Source: Reticulitermes lucifugus
Lineage: Eukaryota; Arthropoda; Insecta; Blattodea; Rhinotermitidae
Assembly (NCBI GenBank): GCA_026260175.1
Contig: JAKCWW010004112.1
Location: forward strand, 1-43,153
Length of the DNA: 43,153 bases
Direction: 5' to 3'
In this document: positions 10,415 through 23,932 of the stretch, one piece after another
How positions within the stretch are numbered: position 1 is the stretch's first letter
Layout of the letters: each line of letters opens with the position of its first letter
Notes under the pieces: generated by a model
What the model was told of the DNA's origin: nothing
Databases searched by the model: none
What the model saw: the letters and a program-made list of their open reading frames with translations, nothing else
Program-made: the position numbers and the translations under genes

Positions 10415-12061
10415 GGGGGGCATTCTGACATGTAAACATGTAGTGACAAAATGCTGTCTCTTAAAATGTGCCCATAGCTCATACGGTCATGTCTGAAAGT
10501 GATATAGATTATTGAATGAGATTTTGGAAAATATATGATAGCCCCTGTAAGAAATTTGGGTTGTTTACTTCTCCAGCTCCTGAAGTAATGCAACAGTGAT
10601 GTTATGAGTTTGTTGCATATCTCATATTCGGATGTGTGTGTCTGTATGATACTTGCTGCTTATATGTATACATTCATTTTTGAAAGTCATTAAATATGCG
10701 GCTAGTCTTTAACCCAGGGTTTTCCTTGCACTAGTATAGTGAACTTATGTTGTATCCACAGACCTACTGAAGCAGTACTCTTTCAGTGGAATGCTATAAA
10801 ATACCAACCCGGTTATTTAAAGTTTAGTAGGAAATCTGTGATCAAGCATAATCTTTTAACATCATATGTGGTGCTGTTTGGGAATGCATAACCTACTCTT
10901 TATCAGTAAGAACTCTCTTGAAAGTCTCGATATGAAAATATTTTAGCTATGGTGATTGTGTACCCATGTTTGCTGGATTGTGAGGTGTAGTGAGGTGCTG
11001 CAGCGTTAGGACGCAGTTAACTAGTCCAGTGCTGAGAGCGCATGTGCGTGCGTGCAGGCGTGTGTGTGTGTGTTAACTGGCATCTTCAGTAATGGTATCC
11101 GGAGTCAGATATCGCTTTGTTCCCATTGAAATACTGTGAATAGTATGCACATTTTTGAGTTAACTTAACCATCACATACATCTAAGTAGTGTTACTATTG
11201 CTTCTTTCGACTTTCTTATACATGTACATAAGTTACTTTTTTTAGTTATGGGTCACCATAAGCAGTGTTCATGTTTTTAATATCATACCATATTGTAATG
11301 AGTTTTGTTCTTATTTCCTGTGTAAAAAAAAAAGAACATTGGGACAAGCTGTGGGTGTGGTTGGGGGTGGGGCTTATTTTCTGATCCAGAACATGTTATT
11401 TTCTTTGTCACAGATTTGCCGTACATAGTAGTTAATTCTGTTGTATATAAAGTTCTGTGGGGTATTTTGTATTTATATGAGTTAGATTTGTCGCTGTGTT
11501 TATTTTAGAGTAGTGATCTAGTTGCTGGTGGTAGCATCCTTGAGGGGTGGACATTTTTTTTCTGTCACTATATTTGTGTGTGTGGGGGGGGGGGTTTGCA
11601 TTTATGTTTTGTTTTTTCACACATAAAACATTGTTACTTTCCACGGACCTGTCACATAAATTATGCAAGTTATGTTCCAGAGTCTTCAGTTGCAACACGT
11701 AATACATGCTCATCTGGTCCTGCTTATTTTGATTAAGGCAGCTTCTTTGTATTTCATTACAGGTTTGCTGATACAAGTTATTGCCAAAACTGTAGTCAAG
11801 GCTGTTAGATGATTATCTGTTGCCTCTCCACACTGTCTTTACAGTAATATTGTGCTGTGGTATGAAAGTTGTGGTTTCTGAAGATTTGGTGGATAGAATT
11901 CAGAACCTATGGTGTTCAGCGATTTATTTATTTGGATATAATTTAGTTCCATACAGGCTTTGAATCGATATTGTGAAGTAATCAAGAATACTGTGGAGCA
12001 TACATACTATTATGGCAAAAGTTATTTGGTGCAAGAAAGGCAGCACAAGTGATTGGCTGTT

Positions 12062-12080
12062 TTTTTTGGGNGGGGGGGGG
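12062..12080. other. Poly-T/poly-G tract with one undetermined base
   Basis: A T-run passes into a G-run with a single N at 12071. The tract length is unreliable. Confidence 0.9.
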
Positions 12081-15000
12081 CAGTATTAACCAGTAGCTGT
12101 GCAGAGGATCTTTGAGAGGAGAGAACACATTTTCATGCTCATTGGTATGCAGCATGAACATATATTGCTTTAGCTGGCCATACTCGTGTGTACTTGCATA
12201 AGGTGGTTTCCTGGCAGAGTTTAAAAATTGTGACTGCATTTTGATTGTCTGGAACATGCTTTTATGGCTCCAAATCTTGGATTCTGTGTTACTGTAGGAA
12301 TGTGAATGGCTGTAAGGGTGCAGCATTTTATTTGTAGGACTTTGTTGCTGGGATGATGGAATGCGTCTGATTGTTGCAGCCATCAATTTGGATTTCTTGA
12401 ATAGTTTAAGTTTAAAAAATGAACAAATTGAAGCAATGTTGGAACTGACATGTCTCTCACAAAACACATTATTCAAGCAAATCATAAAGGATATGATAAT
12501 AAGTAATCTATGATAATGAGTTATTACTTAAAGGTTGTGTAGGTAATGTGTGTAGCAGGTAGAACTAACAGATGATGTGTGATTAAAAATCATTTATGCC
12601 TTGAGATTTATAGGTGAATGGTGTATAATTGTTCATTCTAAATGATAAAAGACAGGGCATAACTGATTGACTTAGCTTATTAGTCAGTTGTGATAAAAAG
12701 CTGGAAAAAGGCTGTGTCTCTGTCATGTGTTGAGGCAAACTGTATGGTATGTGGGAGGCCTCTTTGAGCAAGTGAAACCACTGGATGCCATGCTTACAGC
12801 CATTATACCAATGTGGCATGTTCATATAACAAGAAGTGAACATGGCTATTTAGAAACTAAGGTCATGTTTGAGGTTGCACATTGTATAGTTCGGAACTAA
12901 AATTATACTCTGATGTGTGTAATTAAAGAAAGAGATAATACTTAAAACAGTGCTTGTTGAAAGCAGTTCAGTTGATCAAGGGGAATGTAGATGAAAATGC
13001 CTTCAGCCTGGCCATTGTTTTGTGTCACTTCATGAATGAGTACATTTTAGGAGGTAGATAAACCACAAAAAATCATAGAGTTTTCATATTGAAGCATGAA
13101 AACACAATGAGGCTGAGTACCAATGTAAATTTATATTGTCATGCAAACATGGATGCCCAGAAAACTAGAATACGTTTTTAATTTTGGTGTAACTATAAAT
13201 GACTCTTTCTTTATTGCACAGTAGATGGTACATGTACCACCTACTATAACATTAAAAAACTGTATTTTTCCCACAGAATGTATCTGTGTTTCACATGATT
13301 CACACAATAACAGCTGTTATTTCCTTAACTACCATCGATCAGTTTGTCTTTGTAATGGAGACATTGTTTACTGTGAGGTGGGAATTGTGCTGCAGGAAGT
13401 TACAGGGCATGTTCTTTGCGTTAGGATACTGTCAGTTTCTGTTCTTCCAGCGAGACATTTTTGCAGAATGTAAAATAATGCCCCCATTTGAAACTAGACA
13501 CAGTAAGGTATAGAAGGTTGAACGCAAGGCCATAGTGGGCCATATTTTTCTTTTCTGCATACATATTCTCTAAAAGAAAAAAGAGTTGCAAATACACTGT
13601 GCTGAATAAAATAAAAATATTTAGTATTCTGCACATTTTAGGATGACCTAAATATTAAGTGAGAAATATGATTACATTTTACTGGATATGGTTAAGGGTG
13701 TGGGATGTTATTTTTTCTTCTGCTTGCATTTTCTGTTTCCATTGAATTCACATTTTATAATCGTATGTCATACAAAAGTCTTGGTTGCAATGTGTGTATG
13801 GTTCTGAAACCTCTACTATACATTGATCTGCTACATTTGTCAAGCTTCTGATGTATGAAGAGCATGAAACTATGGCTGGTGAGCATCTTGTTATATTTAG
13901 TTTAGCTTGGTGGTTTCCAGCACAACCTGCTGTTTGGTATGAAGATTTGGAGAATCTTGGCAGGAATATATTGTGACCTGAGCCAGATATACTTGCTGTG
14001 AAGTGCATGAGACAAAGTTGTGCTGATACATGGGTGGATGAAAGAAGGTACTCTTGTTTATAAAGTCATTGCTGATCACAGATGACTGGAATAAGTATTT
14101 AAAAGTGCTGTAGAATTTCTTTCACTAATTAGTTTGTGCCAGTGTTTGTGAGTGGTGTCATTGCAGTGTTTATACATGATTCTGCATTTGAACAGAGAAG
14201 CTTTGCTGTTTACCAACAGAAAGGGGCATTGCCACCATGTTTGCTAGATTGTCTCTATTCACAGTCCTGGTAACATAAGTTAACATATCCTTAATTAATA
14301 TTGAATGTGGCTTTTGTGTTTTTGTGCAGTTGACAGTGCATCCCTTCAGAGCAGTGGTGCTACATCAGTGTGACATACCAGGCATATTTGTATTGCTAGG
14401 TAATGTTAACAGCACGTGGCTAAGAGTAGGCTGACTATGTGTCAGTTGTGTTGATGGAAGGAGGCGTGGCAGAAGTGAAATAGTGGGAACTGTTAAGTTT
14501 TTGTGTTTTGACATGCCAGATTATAAAGCCTACTGCTGAAGTGGGAAGTTCGTAGGCTATATATGTACACGTGAATTCAGTTAAAGTGTTTACTACTTAT
14601 GTTGGCAGCTTTTATGTTTATATACTTGTAGGTGAAACAAATATTTCATAGTCTGGGAGGTCATTTACAATGTAACTGCTTGTGAACCTCAGTCTTGTAA
14701 AGTTAGGAACTGGATATAATGCCAAAATAATTATTACTGTGTACCGAAACATACTGGCCCCTTTTGTATCTGAACATTATTAAGAAACCAATAAGCTGGA
14801 ATTTAAATTAGATTTCCTTCAAATGGACAGCAGAATCCTATAGTTGTTTCATTCTAGGCAGTAGTAATAATGTTTCATGTGTGCTTGGTTGAAGAATTTT
14901 GAGCACAGTCTGTTCATATGTTATGTTATGTTATAAAATGAACATCCCAGACGTATCACTTATGTCATTAATTAACTACGTTTAATGTGCTATTTTATTT

Positions 15001-16038
15001 CTTTTTGTCATACATTTTATGACACTCTTTAAGAAAAAATTGTTTAAACATTAAGATGTACAGCACCAGTTGTAAGACACTTCTGCAACACTTCTTGAAG
15101 CGCCAGATATCTTTTACCTTTTGATTTTACTGTCAGTCAGATTATTTGAGTAACTTAAACTCGATGTGGCATCATTGCTTTCTTACTGATAACATTTATG
15201 CATTTTGATTATTACATCAAGTATGATGTTGAGTAGCAGGATCTCTTCCATGCTATTGTACACCACCACTATAAGTCACCTTATTATATTAACACTTTCA
15301 CTGCCAAAGACCACCATACTCGATGTACGTATTTATGTTTTAATTTGCCAGCATCGACTTTAGTCAATCTAAAATCTACTCTGCTCTTTTGCCTTAAATA
15401 GGCCACGCACACAATAAGTTCTTTCAGGAAACACATTTTACATCTTTATTAATCCCTAGCTGACAACTAGAAAAAATATATGCATTTTATATATAATTTT
15501 GTATATAATTATATTTTATAATTTATAAGACGACGCACAAGTTGTTTAACATTCAATAAATCGCTGGCAATTTAACACCCTCAGGGATTTCAATACCGTG
15601 CAGTGAAAGTGTTAAAGAAGGCCGCTTACAATACTGATGATTTTGTGTGAGTGTGGGCCAGTGCCAGAGTTTATGTGATACATTTGTTCTCAGTCAAGTA
15701 ATGGTAGATAGTGGAGTTAACTGGGGGGATGTAACACTCGATGTAAGGATTGCTAGAAAGTAACACCTAAAGGGGATGTTTTAGGGTCAGATGTGATTAC
15801 AATATACTTTTGGCAACTGAAATGACTTGACCAAAACATGATGAGTCAAAATGTGGAACTGTTTGGTTATTTGTATATAAGCAATGTCATCACATATATA
15901 TAGTATGATTTGTTAGTTGAAGATTGGCCCTGTGACCTGATTTCACTGTATAGCTTTACGCACGTAAGCAAATGTTTTATATAATTTGCATATCTGAAAC
16001 CTGTGGATCTAAGTAATTTGGAGAACAGAACATGTGTT

Positions 16039-16126
16039 ATATACAGGGTGTACACAAAAGAATGGTGCGGTATCAATTGAATAAACCATATAATCCGCAC
16101 CATTCTTTTGTGTATGCCCTGTATAT
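16039..16126. mobile_element. Short palindromic MITE (Tc1/mariner-like ends)
   Basis: Two 32-base arms (16039-16070 and 16095-16126) are reverse complements except for two adjacent bases, around a 24-base loop. The ends read TA-CAGGGTGTACACAAAAG and its complement ending CCCTG-TA, so the TA at each border could be the Tc1/mariner target duplication. The two mismatches are TG against CA. There is no coding content. A transcript would fold into a near-perfect hairpin. Confidence 0.75.
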
Positions 16127-16129
16127 CAT

Positions 16130-19100
16130 TATAAATAATTATTATGTTTGAGGCACATCTGAATCTTTGAACAATGTTTCAGAGCAGGGATCAAATACAT
16201 ATTACTGTTACCCAGTGAGGTCTTTTGACATCATGTGCATTACAGTGTGATGTGAATTGAAGTGTTCCCACAGTTCAGTTTGCAAGCAAGCTTTTGATTT
16301 TCATTTGAAGTGTGCGGTGCCTTTGACGAATATTGTCATTGATTGTGATGTTGTGGGTTTGCACTGTGTAGTCTAGGATGTGGTACATGTTTGCAGATGA
16401 ATCTAGTGCCTGCATCTGTGTGGTTAAAGTGGTTAGGGTGAGGGTGTGTCCAGGTTTTATCCACAGGGGGAGAAGGAATGTGACCACTGAGAAATGAGGG
16501 AAGGAGGACAAAATCATTACTTTGTCACATTGACCTGGAGATGCAGGCAGAGTCATTCTGTGAAATGTGGGTTATCACCTCCAAGCTCATACTGGCTCAC
16601 AACCCAGAAGGTCAAAATCTCAACAGTCACTGCTGTGAAAAGCAGAAAGCTGAAACATTGTCTTGAAACAACTGTCAGGGTATCTTAAAACTTTTTGGTA
16701 TAGGCAGCATGTAGATGATCTCACTGTTGTTCATTTGTGGGTCCCCTGCAGTCTGTACTATTCTGTGTCTCGGGAATTGTAGATTGTCCTAACATTTGTT
16801 TAGTGATTCGGATGTAACAGGCAGATCTTCGTTAATCTCTTCGTGACATTTTGAGAAATACATTTCTGTAAGAAAACTGACCTGTATGCCATATTCTAAG
16901 ATTGTGTACTTCACTCATCCCATATTTGTTACTTTCAGAGTGTTTGAAAGAGTGTTTTGAACTAATAACATGTTTATTGGTCTTCTCAGGCTATGGGCCA
17001 CATTACGTGGTGGAGATGAATGTTTCATGGACCGTTACTATCTCCATTATCGTGGGTTGATACGATTAGGTGCTGAAAAGTCGCATATTTATACCTGCCT
17101 GAAACAATTGCTGGGAGCTAGCCGGTGGTTGCTAATCACTGGAGTCGAGCACTTGCTTTGCATGGGCTTGCTTCCAGTTGGCACCTGTGGTCTGCTGAAG
17201 CATGCTTGTTACATGGTAGTACACCTGACTCACATTGGAATCTCCATCCGTATTGAAGTTTCTAGGATGTAGTCAAATCCCTTTGGTTTCTCTCATGAGG
17301 TGATTGATGTACCATGTTGCTGTATCTAGTAAGGAGGTATTGCAACATCAAGCTGCATCCCATAAACTTTACCCTCACGTAGGCATGGTACCATCTGAGA
17401 AACATGCTTAAACAGACTAAAGGTGCCAATTGGAAAGCAAGGTCAGGCACAGCAGGTGCTTGACTTTGCCCACTGGTTAGTGCCTAGCGACATGCAGGTG
17501 TAAATAAGGGACTTCAGGTCACACAGTCATATCAGGCCCCTGATAGTGGGGAAGGCGATTGTATGTTCGTTAAATATGTTTTATACGTATTTTACTCATT
17601 TTCTTCCTGTACCATTCAGTGGTTTCTGGCAGCCTTAAATAACTTAAAACCCTTAGCTGACGAGGATTGTGTTGTGTAAGTAGACTGTAGATAATATAAG
17701 CATATGAAACAATACATTGAAATTGATTGGAGCAGGTGAGCTTTAGATCTTCAGACTTAGAATATGGCCTGCATGGTTCAAATTATTTTTGATTGTGAAA
17801 AGGCATGAGATTCTTTTCTTTGCCACATTCTGGTGTGACCTACAGAGACTTACATGTACTTCCATTTTTTTTTTGTAAATATTCCTTTGGCATATATAAA
17901 ATGTAGTTGTAAATTATTGTAATCATAAAGATATGTTCTTTCAGGGGTATCTAGTTGGCTGACTAAGGAATTGATAGACACAGAAAATGACTGCAGTGAT
18001 GTAATATTAATGGTGTAATTATAAGATATGTACAGTTACATCATGTCCAAATATGAGGATATATTATGCTACCTGCGTTGAATGTACTGATGGCCCTTGT
18101 GTGGTTTCATGTGGCAAATCAAAGAAAACATATGTAATTTTTATGGTATAGCTTAATTTTGGGCAATTTGAAAGCAGTTATTTGAAGGAACTTGACAGAT
18201 GCCAGTGAAATTAGTGTCATTTTGGGGGGATTATTACATTTAAGGACAGGTGTGGGTTCCCACCTGTAGGGAGTTGATGGATTGCTTTATGATGATTGAT
18301 CTGTAGATGATGTTTTGTACATGAACTTGAAGGACTTGAATACAGTCTGTGACCAGGATGACAGATTTTCACTCTAACCAGATTTACATGGTCCATAGGA
18401 CTGTTTCATGGTTGGTTGGTTTGGTTTGGTTGCACCATAGTCATTTTGTGGTCTGCTGTGCATCCATTTTCAGAAATTAGTGCTTGATATAGGGTCATTA
18501 ACATGTATTCTGATTACAGGACACTAGAGTGAATAATATTGCCTTCTGACTTGGAAGATAGCCTGGTAGCCTAGTAATGGAGTAATCCATTCACATTCTT
18601 CTTCACTTTTGATATCGTGCCCTAATTAATTGACCTAAGTTGGTCATCATTTTTTATCAGTATTCGTTGTCTGTAAATTATGAAAACGCATTGTCATTGG
18701 TCTAGATCTGAGCTGCAGGCTGTGCAATTTGTTCCTATAGTGTAGCACAGTACTACATGTAGATGGCAGTAAGAACCACTGCAAGCAGTCACTTGCAGTG
18801 ACATGCTGTGACATGAGATCATATAAGCGTACTGTTTGGTGTGGGTAAGTTAAATCCCAGAAACAAAATTGTTTTTGCCTATGGCATAATAGAATGGTTT
18901 TGTAGACAGTCACAGTTTGAATAGCTGCAATTGAGTTTTCTTTCCTTCTGTTTTGGTACTGTAACATTTTCTAACTTGCAGATCAGAAACTGACAGACTG
19001 GTAGTTAGTGTGGTGAGTATTTGAAGTATTAATTAAAAGATGTGGGAACCCGGATAACTGCATTACTGGCATTAGAGCTTGAGCACTCAAAGTGTTTGCT

Positions 19101-19540
19101 TGTGAAAAGACTGAGACCTCTTTTGTAATTTAGCAGTTGGAAACATTTTTTAGAACTTTAGCATCAGTAGTTCCATTTATTAAAACACAAGCAAGGTGTT
19201 GAAAGATTATTTGAGCATTGTTATATTGTGTAAAAAGAGTAACCAAGTCATATATGGAATTTGACATTGAAAAGTGCAGTTTAACAGCATCATTCCACAG
19301 TATAATATTGCAAGTATATGTACTATATGACACTGGTTTCCCTTCCTTGAACTGTCTTATGTCATTATATCAGGAGTTGAAGAAAAAACAAGAGTTGGCA
19401 AGGTGCACTGCATATCTTCTGTATCCATTTTTCATTAGGTCACTTACAGTATTGATAGCCATTGTGTCAAAAGCCAAGGTTGAAGGAAATGCATGGAACC
19501 GAAGTTTGCAGTTGTGAGAAGCAGTTTGTGAAGATTTATT
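16130..19540. other. CpG-poor noncoding stretch
   Basis: No recognised gene. 16480-16690 has a repeat-like feel (a patch with degenerate ITSKL- and HNP-type codons) but could not be placed. 16990-17160 holds an unusual cluster of CpGs for this region (CGTTACT, TCGTGGG, ATACGATTAGG, AGTCGCAT, GCCGG, GTCGAG), suggesting a younger insertion of unknown type. The open frame 16970-17272 there resembles no family I know. Confidence 0.4.
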
Positions 19541-19547
19541 AAAGTGG

Positions 19548-19760
19548 TTTTAAATTCATGCTGTGCCATATCTCAGGCAGTCAGTCACCAGATTCTCAGA
19601 GCAGAGACCAGAGTTCAGTCTCCAGGGAGTTCACATATTTATGGTAGACACTGTGGCATTGGGGCAGGTTTCTCTGCACATACTTTGGTTGTCTTATGCC
19701 ACTTATTGCAGCTGTGCATCATAGTCATTTGCCATCCAAATTCTGTACATTTGCTGTATT
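19548..19760 (+). repeat. SINE family A, decayed copy
   Basis: TGTGCCATATCTCAGGCAGTCAG (A-box region, shortened match), AGAGTTCAGTCTCCAGG (B-box region) and GACACTGTGGCATTGGGGCAGG align with the copies at 28132-27860 (minus) and 40114-40342. The head region 19555-19615 has no CpG, while the equivalent part of the 28.1-kb copy has seven. The tail degrades past about 19700. Confidence 0.72.
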
Positions 19761-19779
19761 TGTGGTTGCAGTACCAAAG

Positions 19780-22600
19780 GACTGGTTGTCTTACTGCACT
19801 AGGGAGAAGGAGAAGCACCTTGACATAATATGTTAGGCCAAAACCTATTATAAATTGTATTCAGAACTGGCAGTTAAACCAAAATCCATACACTCGCATT
19901 TATACAAACATACACAATAAACCCGCTATCTACTTGTGCATTGTTACACAGTTCAGTGCACATTTTGCCATGCTATGACATCTTTTCCAGGTGTAGCAGA
20001 AATTTTGATATGTTTTCAATATGTGGTATTCAGTTTACATTTGGAAGACATGGCCTTCAAGGGCCAATTATGGTCATTGGGGTTGTGACACTATAGTCTT
20101 GTTGGTGGCTACCAGCTTTTTGTAGAAACATGCTGTCTCCATCTTCAGGGTTGAATTGAGTAGACTGAGGATGTGGTTCATCACATCAGCAGGTTATGTG
20201 GGAGGTGGTTACTCAGTCCCACTGGAGCCCATACATTGTTCTTATTTGTCAGCTGTTGTCACAAATCTTTACAGAATCAGTACAGTGCAATGCTGTAAGT
20301 CCAAAAATCAGTGGAAAGCAGTTATGCTTTGTGGTTAGTGTCCTGTTGACTGATAAGCACACGTAAATATTCTCTGGTGGTGGGTGCTGACATGTCATTT
20401 ACAGAGCAGGTTTATTTTCATAGTTCCCTGCAGGCTGTGCTGCTGTATTCAGGTGTTCTCAGTCACACTCTGCATTTTAGTGTGCAGTAGTTTGAAGAAG
20501 CAAGATGAGGCAGTGTATGATATCCATACACAGTACCATTTAGCAGATGCAGCAGCATATATGGACTAGTTGATCATGGAGATGCCTTACAGGCAGTAAC
20601 TTTTTGGTGTATGTTATGGGAACTGCAGCTAATGGAGATATTAAAAGTATGAATTTAGACTTGTTTTCTGTTTGCTTCAAGGACTTCTGCATGTCACACT
20701 GAATATGTTCTATACTGAAGTGGAAAATGTTACAAATAAAAGTTCAGATTTTGAGGGGTTTGATTGCTGGTCGAAGCATGAGAGTTTTGTCTTCTCCAAA
20801 TGTTCAGACCAGTGTTGGGACCAACACAGTCTCTGCTAGTCAGTGGGTGCTGAAGGCTTTTCTGGCGGGTAAGGTGGTCAGGAGTGCATTTGACCATTTG
20901 CCTTCATCTGGTGCTTAGATTAATGTGTGGAGTTCTTTGCTCTGCTCTCTCATATGCCTTTATGATATGCTGAGGGTCAGCTACAATTTAGGTTGTGTGT
21001 GTGTTGGAATGTGTATGTCTCATGTTTTGTTATGATGAAGTTACGAGAAAAATGCCAGTAAGTAATGCTGGAAGTGAGAGGAAGTAGATGTGACTTAACA
21101 TGAATTATGTTCCATGAGAATGCTCTATTTACCTAAAATTAGTTACACAGAAGTGCACTATTTTATCAGTAAAACAGTAACTTATGCTGTGTAATAATAA
21201 CAACTTTTAAAACACAAAAACCTGCCATTGTGTATGTTGAAACAGACAAGTGGGAAACTATGGTCTGTGTATGTATATATACTTGAGCAAGGGTCAGGCT
21301 GTCACTATTAGAATTAAATGTCAGGTTGTCATGATCAAGAAAAATGTAGATCTAGATTTGTCATGTTTCAGCAGGTGTTTCTGAATGCTCAATTAGTATG
21401 TTAGAGGGCAAAAAGAGATATCATTTTATAGGTTGTAATTATATTGATTCTGATTAATCTTTCTTTGTAATTATAGTTCATATGTAGATAATTGTTTTCA
21501 GAGTACTTTTTCACATGCTGAAGTGCCTTTGTTCTACAGAAATCAAGATGTTAAGAAGGAAACTGAAGAATTCCTCTTTCAGAAAGTAATTGTTAAAACA
21601 AACTCGAATAAATGTCAGTTTGATTACATTGTATTATAATAGGTGACTCATGATTTTGTACATATAGGAGAAGAAAAGATGAATATAGTAAGACATAGCA
21701 TGTGGTACTACATAATGTATGTGTGTTACACATTGCGGCAATTTCTTTCCCCCTTTATTGTAGGGAGTTAATTTTTGTATGAAGGAACGATGCACAGGAT
21801 GGATTTATATAGGAAACTTCACTTTGATACCAAGTAAATTGTATATTGCCACTTTTATAAGTATAACTTCGTGTACCAGAAACCAGTTTTCTGTCCGTAA
21901 AGTGCCCGTACTGGAAACTGATGTGGCATAGTTGATGTGTACTGGTCATTAAGTTTACCAGACTGAGGACACTTCATGTACAGTTCTCAGTGTTTGAGTT
22001 TTTACAGTTTAGAGATGGCCTTTTTATTTTTAGTCCTTAAATCACTGACAGCTGAGATCAGCAATTCAATTTACAGAGTCCAAAAGTGTCATAAAATAAA
22101 ATAAGAAAGCCAAACTTCGGTGATACAATGCATCCCGAACCAAGATTCTGTTACTCAGTTCAAAAATTTAACAGTCAGCCAACTGGGGTGGGTAATTCAA
22201 TTTTAGCGCATGTTTATGAAAAAACATTATTTGCACACACACAAAAAAAATCATGAAATAGACGGCATTTTGTGGAAAATAAAAGAGAAATCATGAGCCA
22301 TATCTTAAAAATGCAGTAAATTTCCCTGTAGCCTAAATATATAAAATGAACTTCTAGGGGTGTTTTCCTACGTGTGTTTCCATTTGACAATGCGGGTAAA
22401 AGGTTAAATCCCACACAAAATCCAACAACATAATTTTTTACTAGGGTCATTTGTCAGATCACACAAGTGCATGTGGCTAGTGATAATTTAAGTACAATCC
22501 ATAAAGTGATACTTTTCAAGTAGCCGAGATCTCAACTTTACAATTTGGAGTGTGTTCGGCTTATACGTGTATTTAAATTGTCTTTCTTTATGTATTTTTT
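19780..22600. other. CpG-poor noncoding stretch
   Basis: No exon or element is recognised. AT-rich, T/G-skewed, with short open frames lacking any domain signature. Stretches around 20150-20330 and 20740-20920 are slightly more GC-rich and could be old repeat remnants. Confidence 0.4.
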
Positions 22601-22604
22601 ATTT

Positions 22605-22656
22605 TTAATTGCCTGATGATGGTTTTCCCAAAAGCTGAAACATGTAGCAAGAAATA
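22605..22656 (+). ncRNA. Hammerhead ribozyme-like motif, copy 1 (decayed)
   Basis: The conserved core CTGATGA (22613-22619) and GAAA (22637-22640) flank a possible stem II (GGTTTT 22621-22626 with AAAGCT 22631-22636, two wobble pairs, loop CCCA). A minimal stem III, AC-AT-GT, is followed by A at 22646, giving a GUA cleavage triplet. Stem I has TTGC (22609-22612) pairing with GCAA (22647-22650). One extra T follows CTGATGA, as in the better copy at 28997-29052, whose stem I is GCTCC/GGAGC; the change in both strands supports a true stem. AAATAAA follows in both copies. Confidence 0.55.
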
Positions 22657-22659
22657 AAA

Positions 22660-23775
22660 CTGGAACAAATTAAGTTGTGACTGACGTTCTGTGCATCCTT
22701 TCTGCTGATATTTTTAAGTTGGGAATTCTGAAAAGGAAGGCAGCCATGTGCAATTTTTTTTTACAAACATTATTGCGTGTTGTACATGCTGGTGACTAGT
22801 GAGCAGAGTTATATGTTATTTCACTTGTTACCACTCATGCCTGATGTACATGCTGTTAAGATGATCATTTGTGTGTTGGAGATGGTGAGTGGGGTATGTT
22901 GACATACGTGTAACTGATCCTGTGGGTTGGTTGTTACAGCATGGTAATAATTGCCCCATAATTTTTGCTTTACATTTCAAACAAAAGGAATTCAGAACTT
23001 GCATTTTTATTGAATATGTATTTTCATTTATGACTATTATTGTTATTATTACTCCATATGACATGTAGCTTGTATAATGTGTAAGTTATGTTGAGTCCAT
23101 TTTAATATTTTTTGTGAATACAAAATGATAAAAAAAATGTAAAATGAAAGTAATTGCAAAAAAATAAGGACACTGTGAACTTTATGTTGCTTATTTCCCT
23201 TAACTGACATTTGAAACTGTGTGTGTGCTGATGGACATTTGTTGTAATATTGATCATGGGAATGTCATGATTGAATGGCTAGGATTCCTGTTTCATGTTT
23301 GGGAATTCCTGAATTGAAATACTGGCATGGATGCTGCGTAGCCTGGCAGATGATTTTTGTGATGTTCCTGAGTTTTTCAAGGAAAATGCTTATGTAGCAC
23401 CTTAAATTAGGTGATGAGCACTACTTCTGCATCATTTCTGAATCTTTTGCTAATCCAAACATGTGACACTGTGGGCTTGTAGTCTGGACTGATGAAGTTG
23501 TTGACCAGTTCCTAGCTGCTGTGCCTACTATGTGGGCAAGTGGTCACTGAAGTGTATACACATGTATCTTGAAGTAGTGCCAGCATGGTAGATTGCAAAT
23601 TTTGTGGTTGTCTCTGAAATTTAAAATGAGAACACAGTTGTCTGATCAGTATAAATTGGTGAACCAGATTTATTCAGTGTACAAAATAGTAATTATATCA
23701 GCTTGTTATTGAAAAATTCTTGAGCATTTGGTTCAGTTCATTTTTGGTGCTGATTGCATGTCTCTGCTGGATTTG
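22660..23775. other. CpG-poor noncoding stretch
   Basis: Nothing recognisable. AT-rich with A-runs at 23130-23165. No open frame of interest. Confidence 0.4.
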
Positions 23776-23818
23776 ACACACACACACACACACACACGCG
23801 CACACATGCACACGCACA
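23776..23818. repeat. (AC)n microsatellite
   Basis: Runs of AC broken by GCGC and ATGC interruptions; simple repeat. Confidence 0.95.
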
Positions 23819-23932
23819 AAAGTACTGAATGAATAGTGGAAGTCATTAGTAATGTTGTTCTGGTTTGTAGATAATGAGATTGTTGAGTAGATGGCATGGG
23901 GCTCTGTGTTTAGGGAGTGACTGACTGTCGCT

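Larger units (their letters stand above)
9600..16038. other. Long CpG-poor noncoding stretch
   Basis: No recognisable exon, RNA gene or element over about 6.4 kb. Composition is AT-rich with G+T excess on the + strand; by eye 12961-13560 has 5 CpGs in 600 bases. Minor features: a (TG)n tract at 11041-11073, A-run and G-runs at 11324, 11584 and 12062-12080, and assembly gaps. Open frames are short and without domain signatures. It could be a very long 3'UTR, an intron of a downstream gene, or intergenic DNA. Confidence 0.5.
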
